DNA from: Siderastrea radians
Lineage: Eukaryota; Cnidaria; Anthozoa; Scleractinia; Rhizangiidae
Direction of reading: 5' to 3'
Assembly: GCA_964017195.1 (NCBI GenBank)
Contig: OZ024898.1
Location: 12,911,557 to 12,975,556 of the forward strand
Length of the DNA: 64,000 nt
Each line of letters opens with the position of its first letter. The stretch's first letter is position 1. A program made the position numbers and the translations under genes. Below are positions 37,750 through 50,259 of this stretch, one piece after another. The notes beneath the pieces were generated by a model that was given only the letters and a program-made list of their open reading frames with translations, was not told where the DNA came from and searched no databases.

Positions 37750-39460
37750 AGGTGGTAGTCAGGCTTTCTCAAACGCTTTGGTGAGACTTACTAACTCACT
37801 GAATCCTCTCCGTGCCCTTGGGCACATAAGGCCATGACCAGAGCCCGCCACTGTTCCCTGTCTTTTGATTTCTTCCTCAACTAGCCCCAGCTGATTTCGT
37901 ACACCCGTATCTCCTTTTTTACAGTCCGTCGCCAGGTTTCTCTGGGTCTTCCTCGTGCTCTTTTCCCAAGTGGAGTCCAATGCATGGCGACTCTGGGGAT
38001 GGCAGATGGTTCCATCCTGAGCACATGGCCGATCCAGCGCCACCGTCTCTTCTTCACCTCAGAAGTGATGTTGTTTGTCGAGGTTGTCCGGTGTAGCTCG
38101 GCATTCGAGATGGTGTTAGGCCAGAAGATGTTCCAGATTCGGTGAAAGCAGCGGTTCTGGAATGTGTCGAGTTTGCTGCCGATGGTTTCGTGAACTTCCA
38201 TAACTCACACCCATACAGCAGTGTGGCGAGAACGTTACTCTTGAAGCGGTGGCGTCTGGTTTTTAAGATGGTCCTCTTGCTTTTCCAGATGTTTTTGGAG
38301 GAGGCAAATGCTTGCCCTGCCTTGGAGAGCCTTGCTTTGATCTCTAACTCCGATTCTCCATCGGTGGCCACCTTGGAGCCTAGGAACGTGAGCCAGTTGA
38401 CTTCTTCGACCACATTTCCTTGCGGGATGATCGGTGCATCTGAGCGATGGTTCATTCTCATGTGCTTGGTTTTCTTTGTGCTGATCTTGAATACAAGCAT
38501 GGCAGCTGTGGATGCTTGGTGTCTGTGTGGCGGTGGGATAGGAGGCGGATGGCGTCTGCAAAGTCAAGGTCACTCAGCACTTGGGAGAGAGTCCATCCGA
38601 TACCTCTTTGATCTTTTGTTGCGTTCTTCATGACCCAGTCAATACCGAGAGAGAATAGGAACGGAGAGAGTATGCATCCCTTTTTCACTCCTGTCTCGAT
38701 GATGAAAGGCTTTGTCAGCTTGTTTTCGCAGATGACCTGGGCTTGGCAGTCACCGTACAGCATCCTGACAGTATTCACTATCTTGGATGGTATTCCGTAG
38801 TGTCGCAGGTTTCTCTGTGGATACTGTCGAATGCTTTTTCAAAGTCTATAAAGTTGGCATAGACTGTGCTGTTTCATTCTTTCACCTGCTCCAAGATCTG
38901 CCTAAGAGTAAAGATGTTGTCACTGCAGGATCTCCCTTTACGGAAGCCAGCTTGTTCTTTACGAATGTCCTTCTCTCCCTTCAAAAGGATGGGGGGTATC
39001 AGAGATTCTTCTGCCTGTAGCATTTCAGCGCTGATGCCGTCTGCTCCAGGCGCTCTAGCATTCTTCATATTGCTGATGGCCTTATTTATTTCTTGGATTG
39101 AAGGCGGACCAGTGTTTATGTCGATGTCGCTTCCGGGATTGGGACTGTGTTTTCAGGTTCTGGTCGGTTGAGGATACCGTCTGAAATGTTTTTGCCATCT
39201 CTTCAGGTTGTCTTCTACGCGAGATAAACCTCTGCCGTTCTCATCTTTCACGGGCCTATTCTCACTACTGTATCCCCTCCCCTGAGTGTCTTTGCGATGG
39301 TTAACAGCGTCTTTAAGTCTTTCTGTACCACAGCCTCTTCCGCTTTCGCCGTGAGGTTTTTAATGTAGCCCTTCTTGTCCCTCTTCTCTATCTTCTTTAC
39401 CTCCTTGTCAAGGTCTTGGTATTTCTTTCTGTAGCTGTCTTTCACTCTCTCTGATCTTGT
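37750..39460 (-). pseudogene. Dead non-LTR retrotransposon (LINE) reverse transcriptase remnant
   Basis: Minus strand, 5' to 3' from about 39460: a Lys-rich segment, then RT pieces: ARAPGADGISAEML with FRKGRSCSDNIFTLRQIL (39068-38880), GVKKGCILSPFLFSLGIDW (about 38690-38640), and DLDFADAIRLL near 38570, where the catalytic YADD/FADD has become FADA. Then come the thumb region (WLTFLGSKVATDGE) and a C-terminal Trp/Arg-rich part RRWRWIGHVLRM with GRPRETWRRTV (38030-37930). Many frameshifts and stops. Clade not certain. Confidence 0.85.
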
Positions 39461-39469
39461 TGAGTTTAT

Positions 39470-41700
39470 CTTCTCCTTAATCTTTTTTTTTTCTTTCTCT
39501 GATCTTGTCCCATGTTCCTTGCTGTAACCCTTCTTCTTTCTTCCTTTTCTTAAATCTCAAGACTTTCTCACCCGCTTCCCTCACTGTTCGGTGGAAACTG
39601 CTGAGGTCGGGTTCGGGTTACGCCAATTCTTCCTCAAGGGCTTGCAATCAGTTCCTGAATTCCAGCTGAAATGCTGCCTTGGTCTCGGGAACTTTTAGGT
39701 TAGCGGCATCAATTCTTCTTACTCTGTCTTGACCTATCTTGGTTTTGCGCAGCTTGATGGTAAGCGTTGCCAATGGAAACATACTTTGCGTTGAACAGCT
39801 CCATCAGCCACTGAAGGAAGCCCACCAGTCAGGTAACCTGGCGCATGCGTACTACACCGATATTTAACGACCACGCCATCAGGCATCTTATTGCCGGCAA
39901 GACCTGCAAACCTATACCAGGCCTTGGCTAGAGATCTGTCACATTTGATGACTCCGCTGTAGCCCTGTGCACGGTCAGGCTCACTTAGATTTCTGTAGCT
40001 AAGACATTCTAGGGGTAAAATAGCAAATTTACTTTTGATTTGTTTGATTCGTTGAGCTATGATTAATTTCTATTTATTAAGTACGAAAAGAGATGATCCA
40101 ATATTTGTAAAAAGGAGCCTTACATCGAGGACAGTTATCGCAAAATAATTCTTCCTTCAAGGGCAGCTTTACATTCAGTGTAATAAAACCTAAAGAAAAT
40201 CATTCACTCTGGCCAACTACAACAAACACAGACAATCCAATGAACTTAATCAGAACTCGAATGAAGTCAATACATATCCACGTAACTGGATGATCACGTG
40301 TGGCCAAGGCACCATTATTCTAGTGCGACATCTAGAGGTTGTGAAAGTAACGGGAATGTTTAACCAAACACATAAGGCGTAGGAGACTCAACCCACTTTG
40401 AAAATTAAAGAGGGTACCCTACTAGACCTGTCAGTCGCTAACAGGGCAGACTTCAGTCGAGTTTGCCGTGAAGTCCTTCCAGGGGTTCCGTGTAGCGAAA
40501 AACCGTGCCCATGGTCTTAAGTGCATGCCGAGACCGGACTGAGGGCACAGTTTTTTTTTTCCCGAACTGACCGCCCTAGTCCAGTTGCAAGTGTGCAAGG
40601 TAATCTTAAAAGATTGCTTTGTGAAATTTGTTTTTCACGCACAGAATTTCATTGAGCCTAGTGCCATGAATTGGGGGAGTAAATGTAATCATAAACTCTT
40701 AAGCCCTTTAAGCGTTTCAAGAAAGTACTTTGAAAACAACTTTGTAGATCTAACCTCTTTCCTTTTACATACGCAGTGTGGTCGTGAACGTATGTGCTGG
40801 TTCTCTGAACATTAACAGTTGCATCATTTAGTGAAACCGTTCAGTTTGATTTCAGTTTTAATAAAAGCGAACTAGGCGCCGCCTTTTTTTCTTTATTGAC
40901 GATTAATGTAAAAAAAAATTTTGTCTAAACACACTCTCTTGGATGTATGATAGTATACGATACCTCATTTCAAAGGAAGCACTGAATTCAAAATGCATTA
41001 TTACGATCGCAATTTAAAACACAAAACTGCTGGGTAAACTAACACCAACAACCTACGGACCACCATGCTTAGCTACAAACTAATAAATAGGAACTCGACA
41101 CAACATATGAAGGAAAGTTTATTTTGTCCTTTCCAATTTTGCTCAAACTTTTGCGACATACTGTTTTATTTCACTTTCTTACTATTCTGTTTAACTTTGT
41201 TTCATATACACTGTTCCCTCAAAACAGTTTAGGTGAGACTATAGCCTGTTTGCTTAAAAAATATATCGTAAGGGATCGCACAGAACAATTAAAGAACAGG
41301 AGCGAACGTGAGAAGCGCATAGGATAACTTTCACTGTCAAGTCTATCGTTATCTACCAAACGATGAGACACATCTAACTAGAGAGATTAAGTTCGGCTGA
41401 CACAGAGTCATCGTTAAGTTTGATGTTACAAGAGCGCCACGGGACTCAAGTTGGTTGTCAAGGCGTGGCCTACATGTGAAGTGCAAACCCGAAAGCAAAG
41501 CACTAAAAGTGAACTGTTTTCTCAGTTGTTTAATTATCAGCCTGCAAGGATGTCTTGAATCCACAATGCTTGTGAAGGCGACTTAATTGACGAGTATCAG
41601 TTTAAGTTGGTTTTAAGGTATTTTATTAAAAAATGAAAGTTTGATCGAGTTTCGAAAAAAACGTTGTAAATGCATGTTTAAGGAAACAGGACGACAATAA
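39470..41700. other. Non-coding stretch, nothing recognised
   Basis: May contain the decayed 5' part of the LINE up to about 39850. Beyond that only short chance frames and poly-T/poly-A tracts are seen. Confidence 0.45.
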
Positions 41701-41743
41701 ACCTTTGATGTATCTTGTTTCTGTTAAAAAAAAAACATGCAAT

Positions 41744-41744
41744 C

Positions 41745-41789
<45 letters not shown>

Positions 41790-41792
41790 CAC
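41744..41792. repeat. (ATTCATC)n minisatellite
   Basis: About seven perfect tandem copies of a 7-bp unit. Confidence 0.95.
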
Positions 41793-41799
41793 GCGCCCA

Positions 41800-43110
41800 A
41801 AACTAGCTGGGTCTGAAATTAAGAATTTGACGAGTACTATTCATCAAGAAGATTCAAGACTAATAAAAGACTGAATTTGTTGACATTGTCGATACCCGCC
41901 AGTGTACGTATATACTGTCAGTGATTGTAGTCATCCCATTTATTATAATGAATTCATTTTTTCAAATAATGCGCATTGAAAAACAATGGATTACATCTGT
42001 TCTTTCGTCCATGGCTGGAGATTCCAAATCTCAAACCTCGAAAGTAGCCACAGTAACATCCCAGAGATTAAACAAAAAAAACAGTGGCTGACATGAAGAG
42101 TAAAATGTGCTTTTAAGATGGACGTCGCGCAATGGACACGTCGGTTTTGGGAGTTATCACTCAGGAAAGTTGAACGGTTTTTGTTTTGTTTTTGTTGTTT
42201 GTTTTTTTTTAACCACCACGAATATTGCTATGTTAGCAGTGGCCCCTTTAGGCACAGCGTGATATGGAACGCGTACGTGAATTTGGGCTGGAACTTTAAT
42301 TGTATTGCCACGATATTCTGAACAAAGACTGAAAAAATGAAGAAAAAGTAGCTTTAACAATACATATGCTCACCTTGGCTGGCGAAGGCGACATCCTTTT
42401 CATTCCACACAAACACAAAAATCAAGAAAAACACTTCCAAACTACGGGAGTGCTTTCTTTCCATAATTAGAGAAATGTTTGTCCCTTCCAATAAAACGAT
42501 GGCTGCTGTGGATAAACAGGATGACAATAAACAATTACGGGACAGTACCAGGCAGAATCTCAGTCAACAAATAAGTTAACCACCACAAAATACTGCCCAA
42601 AACTCGAAAGGTCGGAGATAATGCAAAGGTGAAAATCTCTTATAAAAAGTATCTTACATGAAACACATGCGAAAAGAATTCAGCCTTAGCCATAAAGAGC
42701 TGAAGATGCACAAACAGTGATGTCCTTGATTTTCTTATTGTAGAGATTCTTTAGGCTATAAAGAGATTCAACCGTGGGAGTCTGGCAAAGGTAGGAGACG
42801 GAAGAAGCACAAAAAATGGAGGGAAGGGAATCAGTGATTTGTTCACAGGCCTTGCCTTAACCCCTTCCCCTCGCTCATTTTGCATTTTTGTTTTTGCCAT
42901 CAGCAGAAAATCTGTCATGTCCAGGGTCTATCCTAGAAATTGGCCAATGAGGGCCAAGTGGGCCCCCTTCTGTAATTTTAGGGGGCCCTTTTTCAAGAAA
43001 GGGGGCCCAAGAAAGGAGCGACTGAGAAGGCCTGGACTCGAATAGCTGCAGAATCCCGGATGTTTTTCTCGTAAATTAATGGCTCTCGTCGCTTGCAAAC
43101 GGTGACTTTC
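41800..43110. other. Non-coding stretch with a GGGGCCC-rich segment
   Basis: No gene seen. 42950-43015 has closely spaced inverted GGGCCC / GGGGGCCC blocks, probably part of a repeat. Confidence 0.4.
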
Positions 43111-43112
43111 CC

Positions 43113-43115
<3 letters not shown>

Positions 43116-43188
<73 letters not shown>

Positions 43189-43189
43189 G
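43116..43189. repeat. (ATT)n microsatellite
   Basis: About 24 copies of a trinucleotide with one interruption at 43146. Confidence 0.95.
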
Positions 43190-44389
43190 TCAGATATGCA
43201 TGGAAGAAAAAATAATAACTCAGCAGCAACTCAAGAAAGTGCAGAATACGAACACAGAAACAAATGAACAAGAGAAAGGCAATTGAGACAGAAAAAGGGT
43301 ATAAATTTCGAAGTAGTCACTGGTGTCTGCCACCCCCGAGTCCTGCCAGAACATCGACGAGGGACGCCGCAGGTCTGCCCCTCGCTCGCCATCCGTGTTT
43401 GGGATCCCATAGCACTAGCTTATTTGCTGGGGCTGCGATTTTATAGCAGCGCCCAGCTAGCCCCATTTTCCTGCCTTGCAACTCAATCGCTGACCATTGA
43501 AATCTCGCCATAAAGAACTTCTTCATTGGAGATATTCTTGCCAACTGATGTTGAGTGCATCTCTCCTTATTTAAACAGTATGTTATCCGCGAAAGCTGAG
43601 TAAAACTTACCTAAAGAAACGTTAAACGGCTACAACGCTTCTATGGATGGCAGGGTCACATTATGCAGTGTTTCTGGATTGAAGATTGATGACCTTCATG
43701 AAAATATAGCATGAAACATGAAGAGAGATCGGATGTTAATCATTCTTTGAATTACGAGAAACATTTGTGTTAAAATTATGCTAAAATACTAGTGTATTTC
43801 GAGGCTCAATTGTAAGAGTCAGGTCTATGGCTGCTCTGCGTTGCATGTTGTAAAATACTCTCCGAAACAGATTTTATAACGGATGTGTACTTCAATTCAC
43901 TGCCTTAGCCTAATAAATGAGCTGATACACAGTTGCGATCTCAAACGTGGACTGCCAGTCATACAAAGACCGACATTTATATTGAGTTATTTTGAAACTG
44001 GATATTTTTAGTAAAAGAAAAAAATATGGGTAGAACAACTTAGAACAGTGCTAATTTTCTGTGATGTTATTCATGCTTGTTTTCCTGGAATGAAAACTTT
44101 TTCACACTATGTCTGTTTTAATAACTTTTTAATAATGTTGTTCAATAATTTTGATCTGCCAATATTTGACGAGTCATTTAAAGTGTTCATGACAAAGTGT
44201 TTGTCATCAGAATTGTATATTTTATATTCTTACCATTTGAACATATTCGAGAAGCCGACATTCAATGAGATGAAATTTTCTGCTTTGCCTAAGCAATTTT
44301 CTGCTTTCAATGCAAAATTGTGAAAGTTCTCAGTTTATTGTTTATTACTGCGTTACACCAACCTGGAAGACAATGGCCTTTTCTCTATA

Positions 44390-47290
44390 TTAGACGTTGA
44401 TCCCGATTACCAATGGAACCAAAACTGAACTCACACAAGGAATGGCAAGGCCCAGTACAGCTGTTGTTTGTACTGTCTTTAAAAAGGAACATTAAAAAAA
44501 AATTCATTAAGTCATCTCACGCATTGATCAATGGACTTAAGCAGTAAAGTCGATCAGTTTGCCTCAACAATTCCACTTTATGTAGGACTCAACAACACCA
44601 CATGTACAAAACTCAGACCTAAAAAAGACGATCGTTGGTCCTTTTTTTTTTCTTTCTTCATTTCTAAATGAGCAGCTGCTAAGGTTGTTGCATAGTTTAT
44701 TTCTAATCGAAGAAATTTAGCGTCATTTTCTACGAGAGTTTACAAAGGAAAACATTTTTTTATTTACGATGAACCGCAAATAAAAATGTTCTGCGACATC
44801 ATACGGCACAGTAATGTGTTTTATGGGTTTTGCACACACAACTGGCTGCCGCCCCTTTCAGTTTTGAAGTTTTAATTAAATATTCTCCTTATAGATCATC
44901 ATGCATTTGTTTGAATGTTAGTTCGGAGAATTTGGCGCTAACCTGTCAAGTATTTTATCTTTGTTTTGTCAACAGCTTTATTTTCGTTTACCATGACAGA
45001 AATGATATTTTCTGTCCTACAACATTTGCAAAGAAAGGCGAGAATTAATATTTCTTTATCTGCGCTTGAGACATTAAACGTTTCAGACTTTTTTTATTCA
45101 CTGTAACTCGGTCAGTTTTCCAAAACGTAATTGAGAGAATTTCCTTTACACTTGCATATAAAATTCGTAGATTAAATGGCTATTGAGTGTTTTTTTCATT
45201 TTATTGTCAAATAAATATAGCACGTTTTACTTTCCAAGGGTTTACAATAATGACTAACGCCATCTACAAAAGCTTGGACCAGTATTTAGTTCACTTTCTT
45301 TTTTCTCAAGAGCCTTATCTGTTTCCTTTAATTAAATGCAAACATTTTCTATGCACCGGTATACAAAAAAATGAGAAAAAATCAATGAAACAAAAGTGTC
45401 CTGAGACGTTTCTTTTAACTAGGAGAACTCACTCCCTTGAAAGGCGTATAGTAACGGAAATTACATACTAAGACAAGTGCTATTTTCTTGTAATATTATT
45501 CATTTATTTTTTACTGCAATGCACACTTTTTTAAACAATGACTTTTATTTATTGAATAATGTTTTGTTATAATTATTTATGATGTGCCTATAGTTGATAA
45601 GTCATTTAAAGCAATTTTATGTTCAGATGTTTTCCATCAGAATTATGCATCAGAATTTAGGTCACCATTCGATTTATAGTTGTTGTGGCAAAAAGATTCG
45701 AGAATTAGATGGAGTTTTATGCTTAACCCGAACAATTATTTTCTTGGAACAGTTATTTGTTTATTACTTCCTCCTGAGTTTTCACTTTTATGCGTCATTG
45801 GCAGAATGGACGTCTTAACTAAATTGAGAACAAAAACACTGTAACACAAGAAGTGAAAGAAACAAATGAGTTTAAGTTACCTGAAAGATTCTGATAGATT
45901 CTCTCTGTTAGAAGTGGACCGCAATTCCTAACACAACCAAAACTGACCGCACACAAGGAAAGGTACCGCCCTGTGCAGCTGTTGTTTGTAATAACTTCAA
46001 GGAGGAACATCAAAAAACTCATTAATTCATCTCACACAGTACTCAATCGACTTCAGCAGTAAAGTCGACCAGTTTATTTGAAGGAGTCCACTTTAATTAT
46101 GACTTTCCGCAGTTACAAAAATCAGACCTGAAATAGGCGATCGTTAGTGGGCCTTTTTTTTCCATTTCTACAAGAGCAACTGTTAACGTTGTTGTACATT
46201 TTATCTTAAATCGATATATTTGTATCGTTTGCTGTTTATGGAAGTTTATAAAGAGAACGAAGTTTTTTGGAATGGTTTTCTGATCCGTTTTGTACTTGGC
46301 CGTTGTCCCTTTCATTTAGAAGATTCTAATTAACATTCTCCTTATGGGTCAGCATACATTTATTTGAATGTTAGTTCGGAGAATTTGGCTCAAGTCTGTC
46401 ATGTATTTTATCTTTGCTTTGTCATCAGCTTTCTCTTCGTTTACCATGAAAAAAGTGATATTTTCTGTCCTTCTACATTTGGCTGCAGAGAGAGGCGAGA
46501 ATAAAGATTCCTTTATCTGTATTTGAGAAATTAAATGTTTCAATAAAAAAGGAGTGATAAATAAAAGGAAAGATAAAGCCCTGTACAGCTGCTTTTTGAA
46601 ATAACATCAAGAAAGAACATTATACAACTCATTTAATTCACCAGTCATGACAGTAAAGTCGGTCAGTTTATCTAAAAGAGTCCACTTCACGACTTTTTTA
46701 AAGAATACCGAATTCATGCCAGTTTGACCAAATAAAGACGAAAGTTTTTCCTTTTTTCTTTTTTCCAAAAGAGCATCTGTTAGCCTTCTTGTATATTTTA
46801 TGTTAATTCAATGACATTTCGCATCAGTTTATATTTATAGGCCTCATAATTAAAGAGAAAGAAACTTTTTTGTTTTAGTTTACGATCATTTTCTGAAACC
46901 CTATTTTGCTCTGGGACATCATAAAGTACAACAAATATTGTAGTTATTGCCTTATTTTCTTATTTTTTGTGGCTGAAGTTTTAAATACAAATTCTCCTTA
47001 CAGGTGATCATATATTTGTTTGAATGTTAGTTGGGAGAATTTGGCACAAAACTGTCATTCATTTTATATTTGTTTTGACAAAAGCCTTAACGTTTGAGAT
47101 GGAATTTTTTTCCGTTCTCTAACATTTGTGGGGCAGAGAAAAGTAAAGATTTCTTTATCTATAGGTTGGAAATTAAATTTTTTTACTGTTACATTCTGTT
47201 CTGTGATGTTTTACTGAAATGCTACCCTTTCAGTCCCCAGATTGTTATATCGGCTTTCCTTGTGGGCTGCTGTACATTTTATCTGACGTA
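44390..47290 (+). repeat. Three diverged tandem repeat units
   Basis: The same series of landmarks (CAGCTGTTGTTTGTA, AGTAAAGTCGATCAGTTT and GAATTTGGCGCTAACCTGTC) recurs at about 44460-45000, 45970-46420 and 46585-47060 in the same order and direction, with 70-80 percent similarity by eye. Unit lengths vary (about 0.6-1.5 kb). No coding potential is conserved. Confidence 0.7.
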
Positions 47291-47310
47291 AATTTAAGAG
47301 TTTTTTAATA

Positions 47311-48925
47311 GCGGAGCCCGCCAGCGGAGCTCCACTGCTAAGGAAATATGGTAACCTATCAATCCGAGAAATTTTGGTTGTGACGTAATAGTCACGTGAC
47401 CGTCCGTCCGTACGTCCGTACATCCGTACGTCCGTCCGTCCGCACACTCTGTGGGAGGGGGAGGGGAGTCCCAAGACAACCTGACGGGGGCAGAGAATGC
47501 CATCTTTTCTTGGCGGGAAATCGCACGGTGCTTTAGGGCAACCGGCATTTTTCTTGGCGGGAAATCGCATGACCATCGTCGCTTTTGAAAAAGAGGTTTC
47601 TTTAAAAGCTTAAGCCTCTTTAGCATTTAACGATTGCTCGAGAGTACTGAAGTTTTATACTTGACAAAAAAAACATCTTATAGATATAAATGGAAAGAAA
47701 AAGTCCAAAAGAATACTGGTACAAGGTGAAAAGTTCAAGTTACGAAAGCTGCATTCAAAGGACTTCATCGCTTTGTTTTCTTCACGGCGGAGAGTTTGCC
47801 CTGTTCTGAAACACAACCGAGTAAGTGAAGTTTTTAAAAGGTCTAATGTACATGATTTCGAGTATTACGATGAAAGAAATTACGTTTTGAAATGTAAATT
47901 TGATTTATACCATTAGAAATGTGTTATTTACTTTTGACTTTAAAAAATTATTAGAAAACGCGCTCAGATTTGTGAGAGATTCTTGAATATTTTGCCATGC
48001 TGAGCCGATTTCACTCGCGTGGACCGACCTACGATTTTAGAAGTGTAACGCGAATTGCATTTAAGTAATATATAGATTTAGCCAAGCCTAAAAGCGGAGC
48101 ACCCTTTTTGTTTTGTCTGTCTTTTGCTTTTGTTTTGTTTTTGCTGGCAGTTATTAATTTGTGAAAATACTCTCATCCAAGTCGTTTTATTAAAAAAAAA
48201 AAAAAAAAAAAAAAAAGCTCTTGCTCCCGCTGAGTGTCGAACCCGGCTCGTCGGCGTGACATGCCGGCAACTAGTCCACTAGGCCATGGGCGTTTGTCAT
48301 TGTTTAATCAGTTAATTTTAATACTTATTTCTTTCCTCGTGACAAGCTGCCTATCAGCATGAAAATGCTGGTGTTTTTCCTGGCAGAATGTGTTCGAAAC
48401 GCCGTAAAAACCATGGTTGTGGACAGAAAAAACCAAAAAGCACTAGCTCTGCTATATTTGGCGTCGAAACCGCTGCAAAAAGCTGCGAACTCAAGCGGTG
48501 TGCCGACCGAGTTTGAACAGAACCGACGAGGCAAATTTGAATTTTTTGCCTGAACTTTATCGCCGAATTTCTTTCGCCTAGATTGAACTTTTCCCCTTCC
48601 ACCAAAAAAGACAACTGAGTGTTCTTTTGAACTTTTTTTTTCCCATTAACAAATTTGTTTTTGACTTTTGTTTTCTTTGCTTGATTTGCTACAACGCGGG
48701 TCAACATGCGATTTCGCGCCGAAAACACACGGGATTCAGCACAGGGTTATATCCAGTGTGGGAAGTGTATTGGTAGGCCTGTGGTGCGGACGGACGGACG
48801 TACGGATATACGGACGGACAGTCACGTGACTACTACGTCACTACCAAAATTTTTTGGCTTGATAGATTACCAAATTTCCTTAGCAATGGAGCTCCGCTGA
48901 CGCGCTAGCGCGCTGGCTCCGCTAT
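47311..48925. repeat. Long inverted repeat element A with CCGT-rich ends
   Basis: The left arm (47311-47440) contains AGCGGAGCTCC, AAGGAAAT, TCACGTGAC and a CCGTCCGTACGT tract. The right arm (48780-48925) has them inverted, with GGACGGAC and GGAGCTCCGCT. It is the layout of a foldback or TIR transposon without a recognisable gene. Confidence 0.7.
48194..48293 (-). other. tRNA-like pseudogene or SINE head with T run
   Basis: On the minus strand a tRNA-like sequence from CGCCCATGGCCTAGTGG to GCAAGAGC has box A-like GGCCTAGTGGACTAG and box B-like GGGTTCGACAC. It ends in about 24 T residues, a strong pol III terminator. The anticodon arm does not fold well, so it is unlikely to be a working tRNA. 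Confidence 0.45.
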
Positions 48926-49128
48926 AAACTTAGGGGTTTCGGATAAATGTTTTTCAAAAATGATTTCTCTGTCCATTATTTTGTGTTTGTTTATTCATAA
49001 CAGTAGGTCTAAGCACAGCCGCAAGACAACTGCACAAGCTTTGCTTTCAATTTTCACCGTCCGGTCCATCTCTATGTGTAACTGTCGATTTTCTTGTCCT
49101 AGAAGTTTTCAATAGTAATAATCTTTTA

Positions 49129-49700
49129 AGCGAAGCAGTTGTCGGTTTAAAGATATTTTATCTGAAAAGCTTCCGAAAACAGTTTTGTGCGTTCCTCAAA
49201 GCGCCTAACTTTATATAGGCTTACTTCGCATCCGCAAAACTTATGCCGGCATAATAACAATTTAATTAAAGCGTGTTTGGCGTTTCTTTGTTTTGAATCT
49301 TGATTGTCTCTAGTTAGAGAAGGAAATATAACAGTCATTTGAAAAACTATAAGCGAAGCAGTTGTCGGTTTAAACCTATTATGCCCCAAAAGCTTCCAAA
49401 AACAGTTCGGTGCATTTTTAAAGCGCTCGAATTTCAGACAATTTGCAGCCGCAAAACTTATGCAACAGAGTTAAGAATGTTTGGACGGTGTTTGTTCGTT
49501 TGTTTTCAATCTCGATGGTCTCAAGTTAGAGAACGAAATATAAGGGTTACTTAAGTAACTATAGGCGAAGCAGTTTTGAGTTTAAAGCTATTTTATCCCG
49601 TAAGTAATGTGTGTTCCTCAAAGTGCTTGAATTTTTTCGCGGCTGCTAAAACCTACGCGACATTTCTTCGATACGTTCATTACAAGTGCTTCGAAGCTCC
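49129..49700 (+). repeat. Three tandem copies of a roughly 215-bp unit
   Basis: GCGAAGCAGTTGTCGGTTTA at about 49132 and 49354 and a diverged copy at 49565, each followed by AAGCTTCC, CAGTT and CTCAAAGCGC-type words. They lie inside inverted-repeat element B. Confidence 0.7.
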
Positions 49701-50259
49701 CCAGATCCTTTATTTCGGGTAATCCCAGTAAAATACCGGTGAAATGTCAGTATAAATTTTTGACCAGACTAATATTTTTATTTAGTGGCAGTTCATGTTA
49801 TTTGTTAACATCCGAACGCGATGAAGATAACCCATTTAAACAGTCGAATAATTTTTATTTTGTTTTTGTAAATGAGCGCCGTTTCAAGTTCATTCAAGCG
49901 AACAGCCAATAAACCAAGGAGATTTGACAAGTCTTCACAGTTAATGACAGGATATGGAAACATTGCAAACACCAAGCTAGACGGCTCGTGAGTAAAATAA
50001 TCAAGCTGTGCTCAGCCTCTAGAACGACCTTTCGAGCTTGGTTTTACAGAACAGATCCCCAAAATATTGAAGGACAATTCGGAACACTTTCAGGCTTTTT
50101 GAGAAACACTTTTCGAAAGCGAACGAGCCAAGAAAAGCCCCGAAATGTATTTCAGACCGAAACGTTTCAGGACTATTTTTGAGAAACGAACACCAGTTTA
50201 TTCCTCCGCGGCTCCGCTTTTAGGCTTGGCTAAATCTATATATTATATCAAGTGAGTGT

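Larger units (their letters stand above)
48067..50247. repeat. Long inverted repeat element B, overlapping element A
   Basis: The sequence around ATTTAGCCAAGCCTAAAAGC at 48077-48096 is repeated exactly in inverse form at 50216-50235; the arms extend about 35 bp. The interval starts inside element A and ends 1.3 kb beyond it. Both families have GCGGAGC at their arms. Confidence 0.65.

Noticed and set aside
40440..40565. Possible small RNA gene ending in a T run
   Set aside because: A 9-10 T run follows a GC-richer stretch, but no box A/B spacing or known RNA fold could be recognised.
44048..44323. 91-codon plus-strand frame
   Set aside because: AT-rich Phe/Leu-rich translation just upstream of a decayed tandem repeat array; no conserved copy in the other units.
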